Under the pieces are notes generated by a model. It saw only the letters and a list, made by a program, of their open reading frames with translations, searched no databases and had not been told where the DNA came from. From Desulfocucumis sp964643075 (lineage in GTDB: Bacteria; Bacillota; Desulfotomaculia; Desulfotomaculales; Desulfocucumaceae), in contig CAZXQO010000014.1 of the NCBI GenBank assembly GCA_964643075.1, positions 28,290 to 92,289 of the forward strand: 64,000 nt of DNA, in the 5' to 3' direction. A program made the translations under genes and the position numbers. Shown one piece after another: positions 37,772 to 47,188 of this stretch (its first letter is position 1; each line of letters begins with the position of its first letter).

Positions 37772-38836
37772 TTGTATACGATTCCAATTAACAAAGCAGA
37801 TTCTATGAAAAAGAAACCGCTGGATAGCGAGCTGACCTTTGGCACCAAGTTTACCGACCACATGTTTGTAGTTGATTACTCCGTCGCAGACGGCTGGCAT
37901 AACCCCCGCATAGAACCATACGGCCCTCTGAGCCTGGAACCGTCTACTATGGTTCTACACTATGGGCAGGCCATTTTTGAGGGAGTGAAAGCATACAGGA
38001 GAGAGAACGGCAAGATAGGTATTTTCAGACCCCGCTCCTACCTGGCCCGCCTGAACCGTTCCGCCGAGCGAATGTGCATCCCGCATATCGACGAAGAACT
38101 GCTGTTTCAGGGATTGATCAAACTACTCCAACTGGAACAGGACTGGGTTCCGGGCTCCAAGGAGACCTCCCTTTACATCAGACCCTTTATCATTGCCACC
38201 GACCCCTATCTGGGTGTGCGGCCTTCCCACACTTACAAGTTCATGATTATACTGTCGCCGGTGGGAGCCTATTATCCTGAAGGCTTTCAGCCCGTTAAAA
38301 TAATGGTCACGGATAAATACGTCCGGGCGGTGCGGGGCGGCATTGGCCACGTAAAAACCCCCGGCAACTATGCCGCCAGCATATTGGCCGCCGAGGAAGC
38401 CAAAAAGAAAGGCTATACCCAGGTGCTCTGGCTGGACGGAGTGGAACTGAAATATATCGAAGAAGTGGGCACCATGAATATATTCTTTGTCATCGGCGAC
38501 CAGGTAATTACACCTCCCCTGGGGGGCAGTATTCTGGGAGGCATGACCAGGGAGTCAGTGCTGCAAATAGCGCGGAAATGGGGACTGAACACAATGGAGC
38601 GCCGCCTTTCCATTGACGAGGTGATGGAGGCTTCCCGCACCGGCAAACTCCAGGAAATATTCGGAACCGGCACAGCCGCCGTGGTATCACCGGTCAACGA
38701 GCTGAACTGGCGAGACGAGATTATAATACCCGGTAACGGCGGCGTGGGCGAACTCTCACAGAAATTTTATGATTATATCACCGGTGTGCAGTACGGACTG
38801 CTGCCCGATGAATTCAACTGGGTCGTAGAACTGTAA
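37772..38836 (+). CDS. ilvE: Branched-chain amino acid aminotransferase
   Basis: 354 residues of the fold-IV PLP family: LHYGQAIFEGVKAYRR, RPRSYLARLNRSAERM, YIRPFIIATDPYLGV, the lysine in GHVKTPGNYAASILA, and VGTMNIFFVIGD, GGSILGGMTRESVL, GTGTAAVVSPV. It transfers the amino group of Leu, Ile or Val to 2-oxoglutarate, in synthesis or in amino-acid fermentation. The TTG start has GGGAGG before it. It is followed by a repeat hairpin that may serve as terminator. Confidence 0.93.
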   Translation: MYTIPINKADSMKKKPLDSELTFGTKFTDHMFVVDYSVADGWHNPRIEPYGPLSLEPSTMVLHYGQAIFEGVKAYRRENGKIGIFRPRSYLARLNRSAERMCIPHIDEELLFQGLIKLLQLEQDWVPGSKETSLYIRPFIIATDPYLGVRPSHTYKFMIILSPVGAYYPEGFQPVKIMVTDKYVRAVRGGIGHVKTPGNYAASILAAEEAKKKGYTQVLWLDGVELKYIEEVGTMNIFFVIGDQVITPPLGGSILGGMTRESVLQIARKWGLNTMERRLSIDEVMEASRTGKLQEIFGTGTAAVVSPVNELNWRDEIIIPGNGGVGELSQKFYDYITGVQYGLLPDEFNWVVEL

Positions 38837-38847
38837 TAAATGCGACA

Positions 38848-38879
38848 GTGCGACAGGGGACGGTTCTCCCCTGTCGCAC
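38848..38879. repeat. GGGGACGGTTC hairpin after ilvE
   Basis: GTGCGACAGGGGA, loop CGGTTC, TCCCCTGTCGCAC: perfect 13-bp arms. Related to the repeat at 40036. Weak T run, so termination is possible but not certain. Confidence 0.75.
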
Positions 38880-38886
38880 TTATTCG

Positions 38887-39525
38887 TCAACATCTCGCTT
38901 TGCCCACAGGATGTCTGAGCACTGTTTTCATGTTATCCGGCTTGCTTTTTCTCGGGTCCGACAGGTATATCTCATGATGCTTACCACCATTTCCAACTAA
39001 GTCCTTTAAACTGTTTAACTTAATAAAAGCATTAATTTTCTCCATTGTTTCCGGCTCTGTTGCATACGGCCCAATATGCATAGCCTGCACACACAGCCCT
39101 TCAGCAAACGCTTCAAACCTTGACCTTGCAACGGATAACCCCGGCTTCTTGTATTTTAGCTCATTGCAGGCCCATTCATAGACTTCGAGAGTAACAAACT
39201 CGGGCTGACGTATCATAAGAGTCCATTTCCAGTTTTCCCTCTGGTCAAAGGAAAAGTTCCCGTCATCAATCCACCAAAGTCCCTCCAGTGGCGGAACAAC
39301 ATATTCAAAATAACCTTCCGGCTGCCTGCCCTTCATTTTGCTCATCTTAATGGTAAAGGACAACCCATAAAGGAACTCGACTGCATGCTGAAACTCTGGA
39401 TTATTAGGGTCTGCTGCACCGTCAACCATTATGAAATATATTGTCGGAACATCAATAAGCATCGGTTTACCTTTCGGCATGTACAAATCCCTGTATTCCT
39501 TTTTATAATCAAGAGCTTTCCCCAT
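38887..39525 (-). CDS. GyrI-like small-molecule-binding protein
   Basis: 212 residues. The N-terminus LDYKKEYRDLYMPKGKPMLIDVP and the YFIMVDGAADPNNPEFQHAVE, EGLWWIDDG, and QAMHIGPYATEPETMEKI segments are those of the COG4832/GyrI-like family, a SHS2-type fold that binds or hydrolyses small molecules. No enzyme activity can be named. Its ATG has GAGGTGG upstream. Possibly in one unit with the DUF3795 gene upstream. Confidence 0.85.
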   Translation of the reverse strand: MGKALDYKKEYRDLYMPKGKPMLIDVPTIYFIMVDGAADPNNPEFQHAVEFLYGLSFTIKMSKMKGRQPEGYFEYVVPPLEGLWWIDDGNFSFDQRENWKWTLMIRQPEFVTLEVYEWACNELKYKKPGLSVARSRFEAFAEGLCVQAMHIGPYATEPETMEKINAFIKLNSLKDLVGNGGKHHEIYLSDPRKSKPDNMKTVLRHPVGKARC

Positions 39526-39584
39526 TACAAATCCACCTCATAAAACCAGTTTCTTGAATTTGTCTCTTGGCAGAATTTGGAGCA

Positions 39585-39863
39585 TTATATGTTTTTCAGT
39601 TCTGCAACCCTTTCATTAATTGATTTCAAGTGTTCTTCTTCACTTAAGTTTGGGTCCTTCAAGTCGTACCATTTCTTACATGGAATATCGTTGCATTTCC
39701 CACAGTTTACTATTCCCATGTCTTCACAACAGTTAAATATAGGACATACTTCCTCGCCTATATATTGAACCCAATACGGTTTGCCACTAACCTCCCGGCA
39801 TCCGTTACACTCACCTTGATATGAATGGCATTCATTACAGTATAGACCGCATACGGTAACCAT
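39585..39863 (-). CDS. DUF3795 cysteine-rich protein
   Basis: 92 residues: CGLYCNECHSYQGECNGC, CPIFNCCEDMGIVNCGKC, CKKWYDLKDP, the DUF3795 cysteine pattern. Likely a metal- or cluster-binding protein of unknown role. The ATG at 39863 is chosen because AAAGGAGG lies at the right distance; a Met six codons earlier overlaps that site. Confidence 0.85.
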   Translation of the reverse strand: MVTVCGLYCNECHSYQGECNGCREVSGKPYWVQYIGEEVCPIFNCCEDMGIVNCGKCNDIPCKKWYDLKDPNLSEEEHLKSINERVAELKNI

Positions 39864-39898
39864 ACTAAAACCTCCTTTCAACTGTTTTGGTTAATATT

Positions 39899-39940
39899 AA
39901 CACAATAAACCTGACATCAGTATGTCAGGTTTATTGTGTT
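39899..39940. repeat. 19-bp perfect inverted repeat
   Basis: AACACAATAAACCTGACAT, loop CAGT, and its exact inverse. It lies directly upstream of the DUF3795 gene and downstream of nothing, with no T run. Confidence 0.7.
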
Positions 39941-40035
39941 ACGACGAATCAAAATATGATTAAACTATTTTTACTTTGTTTTCTTGCGTGCGGTGGAATC
40001 ATATCAACCAAATGTTTTTCTTATCACACCCAGAA

Positions 40036-40085
40036 GTGCGACAGAGAAGAACCGTCCCCTGTCGCAGAACCGTCCCCTGTCGCAC
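40036..40085. repeat. Tandem GGGGACGGTTC repeat at the 3' end of the cysteine-synthase-like gene
   Basis: Two direct copies of GAACCGTCCCCTGTCGCA (40049-40066, 40067-40084) after GTGCGACAG, so GTGCGACAG/CTGTCGCAC can also pair. Same family as 38848-38879. Confidence 0.72.
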
Positions 40086-40087
40086 TA

Positions 40088-40996
40088 TTAGGGAGAGCAT
40101 TTTGCGCATATTGACCTAAACAGTGTTGTACTCAAATAACGGTCACCGCGGTCGGGCAGTATAACTACAATGTTGCCTGATTCCATTCTCCCGGCCACCC
40201 GCAAAGCCCCGGCCACCGCCGCGCCGCTGGACATACCCACAAATATTCCTTCCCTGGTAGCAAGCAGCCTCGCGGTTTCGAAGGCTTCATCGTCTTCAAC
40301 GGTTATTATTTCGTCCAGCATATCGGGATGGTATATTTCCGGCACTATGGCCTCCTCCATGTTTTTCAGGCCCTGTATAGCGTGACCCTTCACGGGCTCA
40401 ATGCCGATGACCCTGATGCCGGGGTTTTGCTCTTTAAGATATCTGCCCGTCCCCATCAACGTACCGGTTGTCCCCATGCCGGCAATAAATACTTCAATCA
40501 ATCCTTTTGTTTGGGAATAAATTTCCGGCCCGGTCGTTTCGTAATGGGAAAGTGAATTATTATCGTTTTGAAACTGATTGGGCATATAATAACTTTTAGG
40601 CTGGCTGTTAATAATCTGGTGCGCCTTCCTGATCGCACCGTCGGTCCCCTCTTCCGCAGGTGTAAGTATTACTTCGGCGCCATAAGCCTCAAGAATGCGA
40701 CTTCTCTCCATACTGACACATCCGGGTACCACAAGCATGACCCGGTATCCTTTTGCGGCCCCGATCATGGCTATGGCGATACCGGTATTCCCGGAGGTTG
40801 GTTCAAGGATTATTTTTTCTCTGGTTAGCTCGCCTGATTCCTCAGCCTTTTTGATCATGTAATAGGCGGGCCGGTCCTTTATCGAGCCACCCGGGTTGCA
40901 TCCTTCCAACTTCCCGAATATCCTGACCGAGGAATTAGTGTTTAATGTTTTTAATTCAACAAGCGGTGTGTTTCCAATGGCAGATAGTATATCCAT
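40088..40996 (-). CDS. Cysteine synthase family PLP enzyme (CysK/CysM-like)
   Basis: 302 residues of the fold-II PLP family: IGNTPLVEL, the PLP lysine in NPGGSIKDRPA, the substrate loop EPTSGNTGIAIA, the phosphate-binding GMGTTGTLMGTG, and GMSSGAAVAGA. Reaction: O-acetylserine (or O-phosphoserine) plus sulfide to cysteine. Whether it is CysK, CysM or a cystathionine-type enzyme cannot be told from the motifs. The final SICAKCSP tail carries a CxxC. Single gene. Confidence 0.88.
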   Translation of the reverse strand: MDILSAIGNTPLVELKTLNTNSSVRIFGKLEGCNPGGSIKDRPAYYMIKKAEESGELTREKIILEPTSGNTGIAIAMIGAAKGYRVMLVVPGCVSMERSRILEAYGAEVILTPAEEGTDGAIRKAHQIINSQPKSYYMPNQFQNDNNSLSHYETTGPEIYSQTKGLIEVFIAGMGTTGTLMGTGRYLKEQNPGIRVIGIEPVKGHAIQGLKNMEEAIVPEIYHPDMLDEIITVEDDEAFETARLLATREGIFVGMSSGAAVAGALRVAGRMESGNIVVILPDRGDRYLSTTLFRSICAKCSP

Positions 40997-41170
40997 TTAG
41001 TCGCCTCCACTGAAAGTATGCATACCAAAACAGTAATTCTGTGTTCCGACGGAATCTTCCTGCCGGCTAAGGGGTTTTACACGCTTTTATATTGCCGCAG
41101 GAAAGTTCCGGAAAAGATAGGATTAAGAATTAACAGCAAATCTGCACAAAAGGCAGAATTATAAATTACA

Positions 41171-41215
41171 AAGAGGCAGCACCGGCCGGCATACGGCCTG
41201 AGAGCTGCCCCCTCT
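41171..41215 (-). terminator. Terminator of the ACD operon
   Basis: Minus strand: GGCAGC and GCTGCC with an inner GGCC/GGCC pair, followed by TCTTTGTAATTT. Lies 26 bp past the stop at 41241. Confidence 0.65.
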
Positions 41216-41240
41216 CCATATGGCTACAATTCCCGGAGGA

Positions 41241-42293
41241 TCATTCCTGCAAAGCGTCCATTATGGCCCGCCAGTTGCAATAATGATCAATATTCTCCAG
41301 GGTCAGCCTTTTGCCTTCCTGGTCCTCCGGCTTTAATTTGTGGGTTACCATATGAAGTTTCTCCACCACGGTATAGGTATCGTAATGAACCAGTATCACC
41401 GGCACATTTTTCTCCTCCGCCCGGGCCAGCACCCTGACATCGGGGTACAGCCCACCGGTAAGTATCAACACGGAGGTGCCGGTTTCCAGGGCTGCCAGGG
41501 CCAGATCCCCCCGGTCACCGCCCAGTATTACTGCCTTGTCCGTGGCCCGGCGCAGGAATTTCAAGGCGCTTTCCATGGTCATGGCACCAATGACAATATC
41601 CTGTACCTGCAAATTCATTCTGTTGTGCCCGGCCAGTACCTCACCGCCCAACTCCTGGTAAAACTCTTCCACGGTGGGCGCCGCAACAGCCTCCAGGCGG
41701 GGTATTACCCCCAGCGAGCGGTACCCCTTTTCCTCCAGCAGCGGGACATAAACCCCTTCGACTTTGGCCAGCACAGGCCTGTGCACATTATTAAACACGT
41801 TTCCTGCCAGGGGCAAGCCTTTAAGCGATAGAAATTCATTATAAAAAATGGCCCGGTCCAGGCTAAAATCGTCTTCTATCTTTACCGTTAGCAGCGCGGC
41901 GGCGTTCATCCGCGGAGCCAGAGTAATGTCGTCCAGACCCCAGGAAGTCATAACATACGGGAAAACAGCGCCATCAATAATCACCAGATCAGCGCCCCCG
42001 GACACCTTCTGGTAAGCGGACATTATATCCCCCAGCCTATCCTGCTTGCGGTCGGCCGAAAGATAGGACATACCGGCCCGGATAGGCACTATTTCCTCCA
42101 CCGAGACGCTCATGGTCAGGACCTCTTTCATCAGCACGGCGTCGGTGTCAACCTGGTTGTTTGCCCGGACCGGCGTACCCACCGGCTTAAAATAAGCAAC
42201 CCTGTACCCCTCCTGCTTGAATTTGAGGGCCAGACCCAGTGCCATCAGAGTTTTCCCGCTCCCGGGAGCTCCCATAATATAGAGATTTTTCAT
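41241..42293 (-). CDS. P-loop/DRTGG protein paired with the acetate-CoA ligase
   Basis: About 350 residues. N-terminal P-loop GAPGSGKTLMALGLA with a dethiobiotin-synthase-like ATPase fold, then a DRTGG domain (about 210-320). Such proteins are annotated as phosphotransacetylase-family or cobyrinic-synthase-like and commonly sit beside ADP-forming acetyl-CoA synthetases; their exact job is unknown, perhaps nucleotide sensing. It begins 10 bp after the ligase stop. The ATG at 42293 has GAGGTG upstream. Confidence 0.78.
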   Translation of the reverse strand: MKNLYIMGAPGSGKTLMALGLALKFKQEGYRVAYFKPVGTPVRANNQVDTDAVLMKEVLTMSVSVEEIVPIRAGMSYLSADRKQDRLGDIMSAYQKVSGGADLVIIDGAVFPYVMTSWGLDDITLAPRMNAAALLTVKIEDDFSLDRAIFYNEFLSLKGLPLAGNVFNNVHRPVLAKVEGVYVPLLEEKGYRSLGVIPRLEAVAAPTVEEFYQELGGEVLAGHNRMNLQVQDIVIGAMTMESALKFLRRATDKAVILGGDRGDLALAALETGTSVLILTGGLYPDVRVLARAEEKNVPVILVHYDTYTVVEKLHMVTHKLKPEDQEGKRLTLENIDHYCNWRAIMDALQE

Positions 42294-42303
42294 TTCATTC
42301 ACC

Positions 42304-44412
42304 TCACGACATTGAAATTGTAATTTTTACGTCCAGGGCGCTTAAACCATTAGGATATACAAACACCGGATTAACATCCAGTTCCGTAATTTCCGGAAAA
42401 TCCAGCGCCAGCCTGGCGACACGGCCCACAGCATCAACTACTGCATTAACATCCTGCGGCTCGGAACCCCTATACCCTCTCAGCAGGGTATAGGACTTGG
42501 TTTCCATAATCATTTTTACTATTTCATCGCGGGTCAGACCCCTGGCCAGCCGGAAAGACACGTCTTTTAAAAGGTTCACATAGATGCCTCCCAGGCCGCA
42601 TACAATCATGGGGCCGAACTGAATATCCCGGGACATACCAATAATCAGTTCCGTACCCCGGGGCATCATTTCGTTGACCTCTACCCCGTACACCACAGCC
42701 TGGGGCATTAGCCTTCCTACACTCTCCATTATTTCCAAAAATCCGTTCTTCACCGCCGCGGGTGAATCAAGGGACACCTTAACCCCACCCACATCGGTTT
42801 TATGCAGTATCTTCGGCGATGCCACCTTCAGCACCACGGGGTAGCCTATTTTTTCGGCCTCTTCCACCGCCTCAGCCGTAGTGGTGGCCAGCGCCACCGG
42901 CGCTGCAGGTATGCCGTACGCTCTGGCCACTTCCGCCGCCTCGCTACCCAGCAAAACCAGCCGGTTATCTTTTAATACATCATAAAATATGGCTTTAACG
43001 GCCTTCTTATCCACATCGGGAAATTCCAGCCCGTCTTCCTGCAAAGGTAAATTAATATATTGCCGGTACTTCACCATCTGGCTGATGGCCGATATGGCCG
43101 GTTCAGGAAAAGTATAACAGGGAATGCCGTTCTCCGTCAGCAGGTTGACCCCTTCCTTCAGCCCATCCCCGCCCATATAGGAGGCGAAAAAAGTTTTGTC
43201 GGGATAAGTTTCCTTCACCTCTATCAAAGCCCTGCCCGTTTCCATGGCCTGGGTGGTGGCAGTCTGGCTGAGTAAGAGCATCAAAACATCGGTATTAGAA
43301 TCAGCGCAAACCTTCTCCAGAGCGAAGCGGTAGCGGTCCGCCCTGGCGTCCCCCAGTACATCCACGGGGTTGTAGATCCCGGATTCCGGCGGCAGGCCGC
43401 CCCGGAGAACCTCCAGGGTGTCCTTATTGAAACGGGCCATCCTCAGCCCGTGTGTCTCCACATTATCGGTGGCTATGATTCCCGGCCCCCCCGAATTGCT
43501 AACGATGGCCACCTTATCTCCGGCGGGCAGGGCGCATTTGGAAAAGGCAGTGGCCAGATCAAACAACTCGGTCATTGTTTTTACTCTGATCACACCACAA
43601 TGCTTAAAGGCTGTTTCGTAAGCAAGGTCACTCCCGGCCAGCGCCCCGGTGTGGGATGACGCTGCCTGGGCGCCCGCCTGGCTGGTGCCCGATTTAAGTA
43701 TGACAACAGGCTTTTTTCGGGTGGCGCGGCTGACCGCCTGCAAAAATCTCTCACCGTCGGCCACATCTTCAATGTAGCAGAGAATCACTCTGGTATAAGG
43801 ATCTTCGGCGGCCTCCTCTATAAAATCAATTTCCGACAAATCAGCTTTGTTGCCCAGGCTTATCACCTTGCTAAAACCTATACCCGCCGTGAGGCTCCAG
43901 TCCAGAAGAGCTACCTGCATGGCGCCGCTCTGGGAGAAAAAAGCTATATTCCCCTTAAGGGGATATACCTTGGCAAATGAAGTGTTTATACGCATATGGG
44001 TGTCTATCATACCCAGGCAGTTGGGACCCAGCATGTGCATGCCATACTCCCGGCAGGTGGCTAGCAAATCTTTTTCCATGTCCAGCCCTTCCTTGCCCAC
44101 TTCCTTAAAGCCTGCCGTGATGACCACCAGGTTTTTTACCCCGGCCCGGCCGCATTCTCCGGCCACCTTTAGCACACCTGCCGCCGGAACGGATATGACC
44201 GCCATTTCAACCCTCCCGGGAACGGCTTTTATATCCGGATAAGCCCTGAGGCCTAATATTTCATCCTCTTTAGGGTTAACGGGCAATATTTTTCCGGCAT
44301 AACCCGATTCAATAACATTTTTCAAGATGGCGTGGCCTATTTTGCCCGGGGAACTGGAGGCGCCTATTACAGCCACCGACTGAGGATTAAAAAAGTTTGT
44401 CAATACACCCAT
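42304..44412 (-). CDS. Acetate--CoA ligase (ADP-forming), fused alpha-beta
   Basis: 702 residues. The alpha part has the CoA-binding fold (FFNPQSVAVIGASSSPGKIGHAI) and the phosphorylated His in SSHTGALAGSD; the beta part has an ATP-grasp domain (about 500-690) with FGPMIVCGLGGIYVNLLKDVSFRLA. It converts acyl-CoA, ADP and phosphate to acid, CoA and ATP, conserving energy from peptide and amino-acid fermentation. With IorAB it can oxidise amino acids to acids while making ATP. The ATG at 44412 has GGGGTGA upstream. Co-transcribed with the DRTGG gene. Confidence 0.92.
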   Translation of the reverse strand: MGVLTNFFNPQSVAVIGASSSPGKIGHAILKNVIESGYAGKILPVNPKEDEILGLRAYPDIKAVPGRVEMAVISVPAAGVLKVAGECGRAGVKNLVVITAGFKEVGKEGLDMEKDLLATCREYGMHMLGPNCLGMIDTHMRINTSFAKVYPLKGNIAFFSQSGAMQVALLDWSLTAGIGFSKVISLGNKADLSEIDFIEEAAEDPYTRVILCYIEDVADGERFLQAVSRATRKKPVVILKSGTSQAGAQAASSHTGALAGSDLAYETAFKHCGVIRVKTMTELFDLATAFSKCALPAGDKVAIVSNSGGPGIIATDNVETHGLRMARFNKDTLEVLRGGLPPESGIYNPVDVLGDARADRYRFALEKVCADSNTDVLMLLLSQTATTQAMETGRALIEVKETYPDKTFFASYMGGDGLKEGVNLLTENGIPCYTFPEPAISAISQMVKYRQYINLPLQEDGLEFPDVDKKAVKAIFYDVLKDNRLVLLGSEAAEVARAYGIPAAPVALATTTAEAVEEAEKIGYPVVLKVASPKILHKTDVGGVKVSLDSPAAVKNGFLEIMESVGRLMPQAVVYGVEVNEMMPRGTELIIGMSRDIQFGPMIVCGLGGIYVNLLKDVSFRLARGLTRDEIVKMIMETKSYTLLRGYRGSEPQDVNAVVDAVGRVARLALDFPEITELDVNPVFVYPNGLSALDVKITISMS

Positions 44413-44797
44413 GAGTTTCACCCCGCTTAAGTGATCGCCAGACAGTTTCCATAGATAAATATTTCACATAACTTAAGCTGATTATATATGCATATTTACA
44501 GGGAGTAAATACTAAAAGGCAGCCTAAAACAAAATAATAATATTACAAATATGCAGACTATTTTAGATATTTTACATCTTAGAAAAGGTTGCGCTTATTA
44601 TACCATTACAATAATATCGACGACTAAATCCAAATTTAATGGCATGCTCCACAGATAGTTAGTGAATATTAACACAATCGTAACCATAAGTTCCCTTCCG
44701 TTAATCCGGGCTGTTCAGAAACACTTGCGGTATGCCAGCAGCACAAACAAGGTAAAATAACAATACAAATGTTTAACCGTAGAGAGGGAGGACAACC
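44413..44797. other. Intergenic region
   Basis: 385 bp with no gene. Strongly AT-rich towards 44560-44680; it holds the divergent promoters of the ligase operon and the 83-residue gene. No named regulatory motif seen. Confidence 0.4.
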
Positions 44798-45049
44798 ATG
44801 GCTATTAACATCCTCACCCAGGTGGACAGGGAATTATCCGTAGACCCCAGTTATATCGTCAGGTATCAGGTGTTTGAAGACGATAGCTTCATAGGGGATG
44901 GAGTGATGCAGTATCACCGGCAGGCCTGCGACAATGATATCAATATACCCGACTATTTCTGCCTAAACGACGGCAGACCGCTGCCCGGGCACCTCAAAAA
45001 GAGCATTAAAGAAAAAATAAAACATGCGGTCACTGAATTTCTGCCGTGA
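44798..45049 (+). CDS. Hypothetical 83-residue protein
   Basis: MAINILTQVDRELSVDPSYI...HAVTEFLP. Acidic, no cysteine cluster, no membrane part. The strong GAGGGAGGACAACC ribosome site supports translation. No family recognised. Confidence 0.65.
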   Translation: MAINILTQVDRELSVDPSYIVRYQVFEDDSFIGDGVMQYHRQACDNDINIPDYFCLNDGRPLPGHLKKSIKEKIKHAVTEFLP

Positions 45050-45078
45050 CCGTATGGGCCATCCTGGAGTTATTATTT

Positions 45079-45849
45079 TTATTTTTCGTTTAATTGCTCA
45101 TTCCCTGGGGGCGGCCAGAGGTTTCTTAGATCGGCAGTCTGCAGCGCAGTCAGCATTCTTTTTCTGAGGTCGGGATATTTATTCATCAGTTCCCGGACCA
45201 GCATTTTTATTTCTTCCCTCTTGGTCAGCCCGCTTGCAGGGCACGGATTCGGCACCACCGGTATTTTTTCCAGCAGGGCAAGCTCCTGTACAGTTTCCTG
45301 TTCCAGGTAAACCAGGGGGCGAATCACGTGAATATCCTTGCGGTTCAGGTAAGTGTTGGGTTCAAATGTCCTGAACTGACCGTTGTATAAAAGGCTCATA
45401 AAAAAAGTTTCCACCACGTCGTCCAGGTGGTGGCCCAGAGCAACCTTGCGGCAGCCCAATTCCAGGGCCAGTCCGTTGAGAGCTCCCCGGCGCAGGTTGG
45501 CGCAAAGGGCACAGGGGTTTTTTTCTTTCCTGACGTCAAATATTATCTCGCCGATATCCGTGGGCAGCAAGTGAAAAGGTATTTCCAGGCGTTCACAGTA
45601 TTCCTTTAGCGGACCGGTGTCCATCCCGAAGCCGAGGTCAAGTGATATGGCATGGATATCAAATTTTACCGGGGCAATGCGCCGCACAGCCCATAACACA
45701 TAAAGCAGCACGCCGCTGTCCTTCCCCCCGGAAAGCCCCACCGCCACGGAATCCCCATGGGATATCATCCTATAATCAACAATAGCCTTTTTCACATCCG
45801 CCATGGCCCATTTTCTGAAATCTTTTCTCTTATTGGACAAGAAACACAC
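45079..45849 (-). CDS. ttcA: TtcA-family tRNA thiolation enzyme
   Basis: 256 residues of the PP-loop ATP pyrophosphatase type. The P-loop is GLSGGKDSGVLLY; CALCANLRRG and NPCPASG supply cysteines for a [4Fe-4S] cluster; GHHLDDVVETFFM follows. TtcA makes 2-thiocytidine at tRNA position 32. Related enzymes do other thiolations, so the tRNA target is inference. A GTG start after ACGGGG is used; a Met 15 codons later is possible. Confidence 0.85.
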   Translation of the reverse strand: MCFLSNKRKDFRKWAMADVKKAIVDYRMISHGDSVAVGLSGGKDSGVLLYVLWAVRRIAPVKFDIHAISLDLGFGMDTGPLKEYCERLEIPFHLLPTDIGEIIFDVRKEKNPCALCANLRRGALNGLALELGCRKVALGHHLDDVVETFFMSLLYNGQFRTFEPNTYLNRKDIHVIRPLVYLEQETVQELALLEKIPVVPNPCPASGLTKREEIKMLVRELMNKYPDLRKRMLTALQTADLRNLWPPPGNEQLNEK

Positions 45850-46084
45850 CCCGTATTGCTTCTGCCTGTATTCCGGTAATCTCCCGGGACTGGCCCTTCA
45901 TGGCCGGCAACTACACATTAATGCAAATCCTTAGCCTTCGTCAAGTCATAGCAAATGCCGCAGCAGAGTTATTCTGTCGTCCTTCGCACCGGCTTAATTG
46001 GAAGGAGTATTATTATCTTTGTCGAAATATTTACGTATTAAGGCCGGACAGGCCAATATCAACCGGAGCGCCGGGAGGACAAAC

Positions 46085-46426
46085 ATGAAGTGGTTAATAC
46101 CCTTTGTAATTAATGCCGTCGCCCTTCTTGTTGCCGACTATCTAATCAAGGGCATATATCTATCTGGAATAGGGCCGGCCATACTGGCCGCAGTGGCTCT
46201 GGGCCTGATAAACACACTAATCAGGCCGGTGCTAATTGTGCTGACCCTGCCCCTATCCCTGCTGACCCTGGGACTGTTCATACTGGTTATCAACGCCATA
46301 ACCTTCGGCCTGGCGTCCTTGCTGGTGCCCGGCTTTCACGTGGACAGCTTTGGGGCGGCCTTTTTGGGAGCCATCCTCACCAGTATTGTCAGCTGGTTTT
46401 TGAACATGCTGCTCAGGGACCGTTAA
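46085..46426 (+). CDS. Four-helix membrane protein (phage holin superfamily IV type)
   Basis: 113 residues, four hydrophobic helices, with the family pattern NTLIRPVLIVLTLPLSLLTLGLF. These proteins (YvlD-like, PF04020) are common in Firmicutes and not phage holins in function. GGGAGGACAAAC precedes the ATG. Role unknown, possibly envelope stress. A terminator follows. Confidence 0.85.
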   Translation: MKWLIPFVINAVALLVADYLIKGIYLSGIGPAILAAVALGLINTLIRPVLIVLTLPLSLLTLGLFILVINAITFGLASLLVPGFHVDSFGAAFLGAILTSIVSWFLNMLLRDR

Positions 46427-46522
46427 GTAAAACTTTTACCACATTTTATTAATTGTTAACGTGGTATGCGTATGCTACTATTTAATTGTGATGTTGCCAT
46501 AGTTGTATGCCTCCTCATACAC

Positions 46523-46558
46523 AAAAGGCCTGAAAGTTTTTACTTTCAGGCCTTTTTT
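46523..46558 (+). terminator. Terminator downstream of the membrane-protein gene
   Basis: AAAAGGCCTGAAAGT, loop TTTT, ACTTTCAGGCCTTTT, followed by TTT. Confidence 0.88.
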
Positions 46559-46572
46559 TATTACGATTTCGC

Positions 46573-46667
46573 GAAGGAATGTCCCCAATATACAGAGGTC
46601 AGGGGACACACCTTCCTGGGTTATATAAAATTCTAACGTCTTAACAGTTACAAGAAGGAATGTCCCC
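46573..46667. repeat. GAAGGAATGTCCCC / GGGGACACACCTTC repeat
   Basis: GAAGGAATGTCCCC at 46573-46586, GGGGACACACCTTC at 46602-46615, GAAGGAATGTCCCC at 46654-46667. The words are near-inverse, so they can form hairpins. It stands at the 3' end of rbr. Confidence 0.75.
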
Positions 46668-46669
46668 AA

Positions 46670-47167
46670 TTAATATTTATGAAAAGCTTTGGCAAGGGCG
46701 TTACAGATAGGGCAGCGATCCGGAACCGGTTCCCCGCCAACCCAGCCACACACCGGACACAGGTATAAATCTCCGGCGGTAAAATCCTTGCCGCCATCCA
46801 GCAGGGCTTTGGCCGATTCGTAAAGCTTACCGTGCACTTTCTCGGCCTCAAGGGCAAACTTAATCGATTTGACAGCGTTGTTATTGCCTTCTTCTTCTGC
46901 TACCTTTAAGAATTCGGGATACATTTTTTCAAATTCATAATGCTCCCCTTCTGAGGCAGAGGTAAGATTCTCCAGGGTGCTGCCCACCTTGCCGGCGACT
47001 TCCAGGTGCTTCAGGGCATGGATGGTTTCAGCCTCGGCAATGGCCCGGAAAAGCTTGGCCACACTGGCATAGCCCTCTTTTTCAGCTTTGTTGGCAAAAG
47101 CCAGATACTTGCGGTTGGCCTGGGACTCCCCGGCAAATGCGGCCATCAGATTATCATTCGTTTTCAT
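46670..47167 (-). CDS. rbr: Rubrerythrin
   Basis: 165 residues. An N-terminal diiron domain with the helices carrying ESQANRKYL, EAETIHALKH, GEHYEFEKMYPEF and EAEKVHGKLYE, then a C-terminal rubredoxin-like domain YLCPVCGWVGGEPVPDRCPICN. It reduces hydrogen peroxide in anaerobes. The ATG at 47167 has GGAAGGAAGTG upstream. It is 21 bp downstream of perR in the same operon, so peroxide derepression is expected. Confidence 0.95.
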   Translation of the reverse strand: MKTNDNLMAAFAGESQANRKYLAFANKAEKEGYASVAKLFRAIAEAETIHALKHLEVAGKVGSTLENLTSASEGEHYEFEKMYPEFLKVAEEEGNNNAVKSIKFALEAEKVHGKLYESAKALLDGGKDFTAGDLYLCPVCGWVGGEPVPDRCPICNALAKAFHKY

Positions 47168-47188
47168 TATATACACTTCCTTCCGTGT